DNA from: Gordonia hankookensis
GTDB lineage: Bacteria; Actinomycetota; Actinomycetes; Mycobacteriales; Mycobacteriaceae
DNA length: 64,000 nt
Reading direction: 5' to 3'
NCBI RefSeq assembly: GCF_014673215.1
Contig: NZ_JACWMS010000002.1
Span: forward strand, 682,001-746,000
Below, in pieces: positions 61,182-64,000 of this stretch (its first letter is position 1; each line of letters opens with the position of its first letter). The notes below the pieces were generated by a model. The model was not told where the DNA came from, did no database searches, and saw only the letters and a list, made by a program, of their open reading frames with translations. Made by a program: the position numbers and the translations under genes.

Positions 61182-61666
61182 GCGCCGACGAGTGCCGACG
61201 TCACCTTCTCGAGGTCGGCGAGCTGAGTCTCCTTCGGTGCCTCCCAGAGCTTCCGAGGGAGTTCTTCGAGTACCAGGATGGCCGATTCGGCGGCCTCCAG
61301 CCGGGCCGACCTGTCCTCCTGGTCGGCGACCTCCGCGGTGGCGATCAGCTTGTCGTCGAGGTCGAACACGGCGTCGTCGAGGCGATCTCGGGCCGCGACG
61401 AGGTCCTGATCGTGTGGGATCGCCGGATTGGCGTGCACATCGGCGATCGCATACCGCACACGCTGATGCAGCAGGGCTTCCTTGGAGGTCGCAGACGTCC
61501 ACTCGACGGGTGCGCGACCGGGCTTGCCAGGGATCAGATCCGTGGAGCGAGCGAACTTCTTGACCCGTTTGTCCGAATCCCAGGCGAACCACGCTGCACC
61601 GCCCAGGATGAACAACGCCACCACGACGGTGATCACGATGACCAGGATCGCAATCACGCCGCTCAC
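61178..61666 (-). CDS. Hypothetical membrane-anchored protein upstream of the ClC gene
   Basis: A 162-residue protein with an N-terminal membrane helix (VIAILVIVITVVVALFILGGAAWFAW) and a cytoplasmic helical domain rich in Glu, Asp and Ala (LHQRVRYAIADVHANPAIPHDQDLVAARDRL, RLEAAESAILVLEEL). No family recognised. GTG 61666 is given as start, but GTG 61657 has better spacing from the GAGGTGAG motif that overlaps the former. Translational coupling with the ClC gene suggests an accessory role, which is inference. Confidence 0.75.
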   Translation of the reverse strand: MSGVIAILVIVITVVVALFILGGAAWFAWDSDKRVKKFARSTDLIPGKPGRAPVEWTSATSKEALLHQRVRYAIADVHANPAIPHDQDLVAARDRLDDAVFDLDDKLIATAEVADQEDRSARLEAAESAILVLEELPRKLWEAPKETQLADLEKVTSALVGA

Positions 61667-61728
61667 CTCGTCTCTGCGATCGTCGGCTCAGCCATGTGTC
61701 GACCTTAGCCGCCGGTGCCCGGACGACG

Positions 61729-62265
61729 TCAGCGGCGCGGCACCTGGCAGTACCGCTGGACCGGCAGCCACGGACCGAGCGATCCGAGATCCGGCAAAGT
61801 GCTGCTGGTGGTCAGATAGCGGTTCTGCACGGCCAGCTTCGCACCGAGGAATCCGCCTCGCAGTCCCCAGAATTCGACGACGTGGGCGATTTCCAGTCGG
61901 GCACGCCGGTCACCGGTCCACACACTCGCTCCCCGGAACTGCACCGGCTTGCTCGGCAGGAGTTCCTGCCAGCCCGACCAGGTGACGCCCGCCATCGGCA
62001 CCGCCCGTCCATTGATCAGGCGAATCGGCCGGGTGCGGATGTTGGCACCCGGGCTCCGATCGGGCGACAGGACGGTGAACGACGTGTCGCGCGCGGTGAG
62101 GCCGTTCGGTGACACACGACAGTCCGCCTGTTTGGCCAACAGCACCTGTCCGGTCTGACCACGCTTGATATCGATCTGGGCATTCGCCACGGAGCCCGCT
62201 GCGAGCACCGTCGCCAGCAGAACACCGAGGGTGATCAACACGGCACGGGATCGAGAGTTGCTCAT
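61729..62265 (-). CDS. Exported hypothetical protein
   Basis: A 178-residue protein with a clear signal peptide (SRAVLITLGVLLATVLAAGSVANA, cleavage near ANA-QI) and a mature domain containing two cysteines (QADCRVSPNG and QRYCQVPRR) that could form a disulfide. No family recognised; the all-beta look of the mature part is only an impression. ATG 62265 is preceded by GAGGAGG, and the longer frame upstream is unlikely. It follows the MarR gene on the same strand after 101 bp and precedes the ClC pair. Confidence 0.75.
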   Translation of the reverse strand: MSNSRSRAVLITLGVLLATVLAAGSVANAQIDIKRGQTGQVLLAKQADCRVSPNGLTARDTSFTVLSPDRSPGANIRTRPIRLINGRAVPMAGVTWSGWQELLPSKPVQFRGASVWTGDRRARLEIAHVVEFWGLRGGFLGAKLAVQNRYLTTSSTLPDLGSLGPWLPVQRYCQVPRR

Positions 62266-62366
62266 GATCCGCCTCCTCGCGGCGATCGACGACAACTGGT
62301 TCGACGCTAACACCGCCGGGCCCACCGCGTGACCTGTCTCGACGACCCTTCCGCGGCCTCGATTCG

Positions 62367-62831
62367 TCACCCGTCCGACTCGGCGCGCAGAGCTGCGGCG
62401 TTCACCCGGGTCAGGACCGCATGTAGTTCCTCGAGGTCGGTCATGTCCGCCCCGAGTGCCGAGACCACGGCCTGCGGGATGTCGAGGGCCTTGGTGCGCA
62501 GATCACGGCCAGTGTCGGTCAGCGCGACGTCGACGTTGCGCTCGTCGTCGTCGCGACGCCGGCGGATCACCAGCCCGGAAGTTTCGAGCCGCTTCAGCAA
62601 GGGCGACAACGTCGCCGAATCCAGTTGCAGCACATGGCCGATGTCCTTGACCGCCCGGGGCGACGTCTCCCAGAGTGCCAGCATCACGAGGTACTGCGGG
62701 TGGGTGAGACCCAGCGGTTCGAGCAGTCGGCGGTAGATCTTGAGGACCGATCGATTGGCGACGGCGAGGGCAAAGCAGACCTGACGTTCGAGGAGTAGTG
62801 GATTCTCGTCGACCGTCACCCTGTCGCCCAT
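62367..62831 (-). CDS. MarR/OhrR-like transcriptional regulator
   Basis: A 154-residue winged-helix MarR regulator of the OhrR branch. The N-terminal reactive cysteine is C19 in LLERQVCFALAVANRSV, the site oxidised by organic peroxides in OhrR. The DNA-binding part is YLVMLALWETSPRAVKDIGHVLQLDSATLSPLLKRLETSGLVIRRRR. No ohr peroxidase gene lies beside it; its neighbours are the SnoaL-fold gene and the exported hypothetical. ATG 62831 follows AGGTGAGG; an ATG at 62861 is in frame too. Confidence 0.88.
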   Translation of the reverse strand: MGDRVTVDENPLLLERQVCFALAVANRSVLKIYRRLLEPLGLTHPQYLVMLALWETSPRAVKDIGHVLQLDSATLSPLLKRLETSGLVIRRRRDDDERNVDVALTDTGRDLRTKALDIPQAVVSALGADMTDLEELHAVLTRVNAAALRAESDG

Positions 62832-62909
62832 TCGCCTCACCTCTCGACTGCACGTACTCACCCGAGTCTAGAGCAATTTCGGTCGTGCACGATCGGTTTG
62901 CGTGTCTCG

Positions 62910-63287
62910 TCAGCTGGTCGGCGTCTGGAACTCCGGCTGGTCGATGATCCGCACCCACGAGCCGTCGTCCTGCCGTGCGACGACCTGTGCGCGCGCACCC
63001 GCACCATCGCGGGGAGGTGTCGACGTCAACGCCAGGTCGTCGCCGAAATACAGCGTCGGCAGGGGCTCTTCGGGCACGAACGTCGGGTTGTGGGCCAGTA
63101 CCGAGGCCCATAGCTCCCGGATGGCCGCTCGACCACGCGTGACCTCGCCCGGCGGGTAGGCCATCACGGCATCCGGGTGGTAGAGCGATGCCACGGCGTC
63201 CGCCGCACCGGCGTTCGAGAACTCGACGAACAGCCGAGTGATGTCCTCGGGGGTGGCGGCCTTCTCGGTGGTGCGTCCATCGGACAT
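62910..63287 (-). CDS. SnoaL-like/nuclear transport factor 2-fold protein
   Basis: A 125-residue SnoaL/DUF4440-type protein (NTF2-like cone fold) with TPEDITRLFVEFSNAGAADAVASLYHPDAVMAYPPGEVTRGRAAIREL and the strands LPTLYFGDDLALTSTPP, ARAQVVARQDDGSWVRIIDQPEF. Such proteins range from polyketide cyclases to stress-related enzymes. AGGAGGAG precedes ATG 63287. It is divergent from a LysR regulator, 98 bp away, the classical arrangement for a LysR-controlled target. Confidence 0.85.
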   Translation of the reverse strand: MSDGRTTEKAATPEDITRLFVEFSNAGAADAVASLYHPDAVMAYPPGEVTRGRAAIRELWASVLAHNPTFVPEEPLPTLYFGDDLALTSTPPRDGAGARAQVVARQDDGSWVRIIDQPEFQTPTS

Positions 63288-63385
63288 GTGACTCCTCCTG
63301 GCTGTCGTTTCGTGTCACTCCACCATCGCGACGTCCACCTAAGAAGTCCAACTGATTGTTGATATAGGAACTATGATTTCCAGTT

Positions 63386-64000
63386 ATGGAACTCCGTCAG
63401 CTCGAGTACTTCGTCGCGGTCGCCGCCGAGTCGGGTTTCACCACCGCCGCGGCGCGGGTACGCACCACCCAGCCGAATATCAGCGCCCAGATCCGCGGGC
63501 TGGAACGTGAACTCGGCGCCCGGTTGTTCGATCGGTCGGGACGCCGGGTGACACTCACCGACGCGGGCCGGGCCGCACTGCCTGCCGCACGTGACGCACT
63601 GACCGCCGCGGAGTCGGTGCGACAGTCGGTGGCCGAGGTGAACCAGGTGGTGCGCGGCCACTTGTCGGTCGGGATGGTCGACGGGTGCACGGTCCGACCA
63701 CTCTTCGCCACACTCGGGCTCTTCCGCGATCGCCACCCCGGAGTGGGACTGTCGCTCACCGAGGACGCCTCGGACGGGCTGGTCGCGCGGGTGCTGCGCG
63801 GCGAGCTCGACATCGCGCTCGCCGGCTATGCCGGCGACCTCCCCGCCGGTGTCGACGAGCTGCCCGTGGTGCGCGAGCGGGTGGTCGCGGCGATTCCCCG
63901 AAACCATCCGCTCAGCTCGAAAAAGACTCTGTCCCTTCGCGATCTGCGCGACCACCCGTTGGTGGGTCTACCGCGCGGCGCCGGCATCCGGACCGCGTTC
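63386..64000 (+). CDS. LysR-family transcriptional regulator (3' end outside window)
   Basis: The first 205 residues of a LysR regulator. The N-terminal helix-turn-helix is MELRQLEYFVAVAAESGFTTAAARVRTTQPNISAQIRGLERELGARLFDRSGRRVTLTDAG, followed by the effector domain (VVRGHLSVGMVDGCTVRPLFATLGLFRDRHPGVGLSL). The gene runs off the right edge. It is divergent from the SnoaL-like gene and probably controls it; the short repeat ATAG-GAA-CTAT at 63364-63374 lies in the shared region and could be part of its binding site, though this is weak. Confidence 0.92.
   Translation, partial: MELRQLEYFVAVAAESGFTTAAARVRTTQPNISAQIRGLERELGARLFDRSGRRVTLTDAGRAALPAARDALTAAESVRQSVAEVNQVVRGHLSVGMVDGCTVRPLFATLGLFRDRHPGVGLSLTEDASDGLVARVLRGELDIALAGYAGDLPAGVDELPVVRERVVAAIPRNHPLSSKKTLSLRDLRDHPLVGLPRGAGIRTAF

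Overview
The window is high-GC actinobacterial DNA from a mycolic-acid-making organism of the order Mycobacteriales. Supporting signs are an antigen-85-type mycolyltransferase, two exported PE-PPE-domain hydrolases, a DUF3068/PorA-family envelope protein, Ku plus a three-domain LigD in mycobacterial domain order, a SulP-carbonic anhydrase fusion and two KstR-like operators. The overall gene complement looks most like Gordonia or a close relative; that genus call is inference from gene content, not a database match. GTG starts and 1-4 base overlaps are frequent, and long antisense open frames are common, as expected at this GC. No rRNA, tRNA, CRISPR array, transposase or phage gene was found.

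Layout. 1-4050: end of an MFS transporter, then divergent ku and ligD (non-homologous end joining). 4080-11571: dienelactone hydrolase, short-chain dehydrogenases, a CpdA-type phosphodiesterase, the SulP-carbonic anhydrase fusion, a DUF218 membrane protein and a DoxX-like protein. 11781-14691: the transhydrogenase operon pntA1-pntA2-pntB. 14957-21346: two paralogous exported PE-PPE-domain hydrolases, a membrane-anchored molybdopterin oxidoreductase and a ketosteroid-dehydrogenase-like flavoprotein behind a KstR-like box. 21426-31638: copper homeostasis (csoR-copZ-small membrane protein-copA, and a separate CPH-type ATPase), with CsoR-like operators at both loci, and between them a proline-rich protein, two alpha/beta hydrolases and an aspartate oxidase. 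31705-36456: a hydrolase, a zinc alcohol dehydrogenase and a Mn/Zn-type ABC importer operon. 36504-44338: an ABC1/UbiB-like kinase, DUF3068 protein, mycolyltransferase, amidase and an FAD dehydrogenase.

44432-50198 is the most striking part: a DyP peroxidase with a C-terminal encapsulin cargo peptide, its encapsulin shell, and a heterodimeric ABC exporter. The linker between the peroxidase domain and the cargo peptide is translated from an interspersed tandem repeat with a stem-loop-like terminal unit. The same repeat family recurs in non-coding form at 51564-51697.

50258-64000: a YdeI-like protein, a KstR-boxed dehydrogenase, a MerR-aldo/keto reductase operon with a 19-bp promoter spacer, RNase HI with a 2-hydroxyacid dehydrogenase, Tam methyltransferase, two divergent citrate synthases (one fused to a DNA-binding helix-turn-helix, with a repeated operator-like motif between them), a ClC transporter, an OhrR-like MarR regulator, a SnoaL-fold protein and the start of a LysR regulator.
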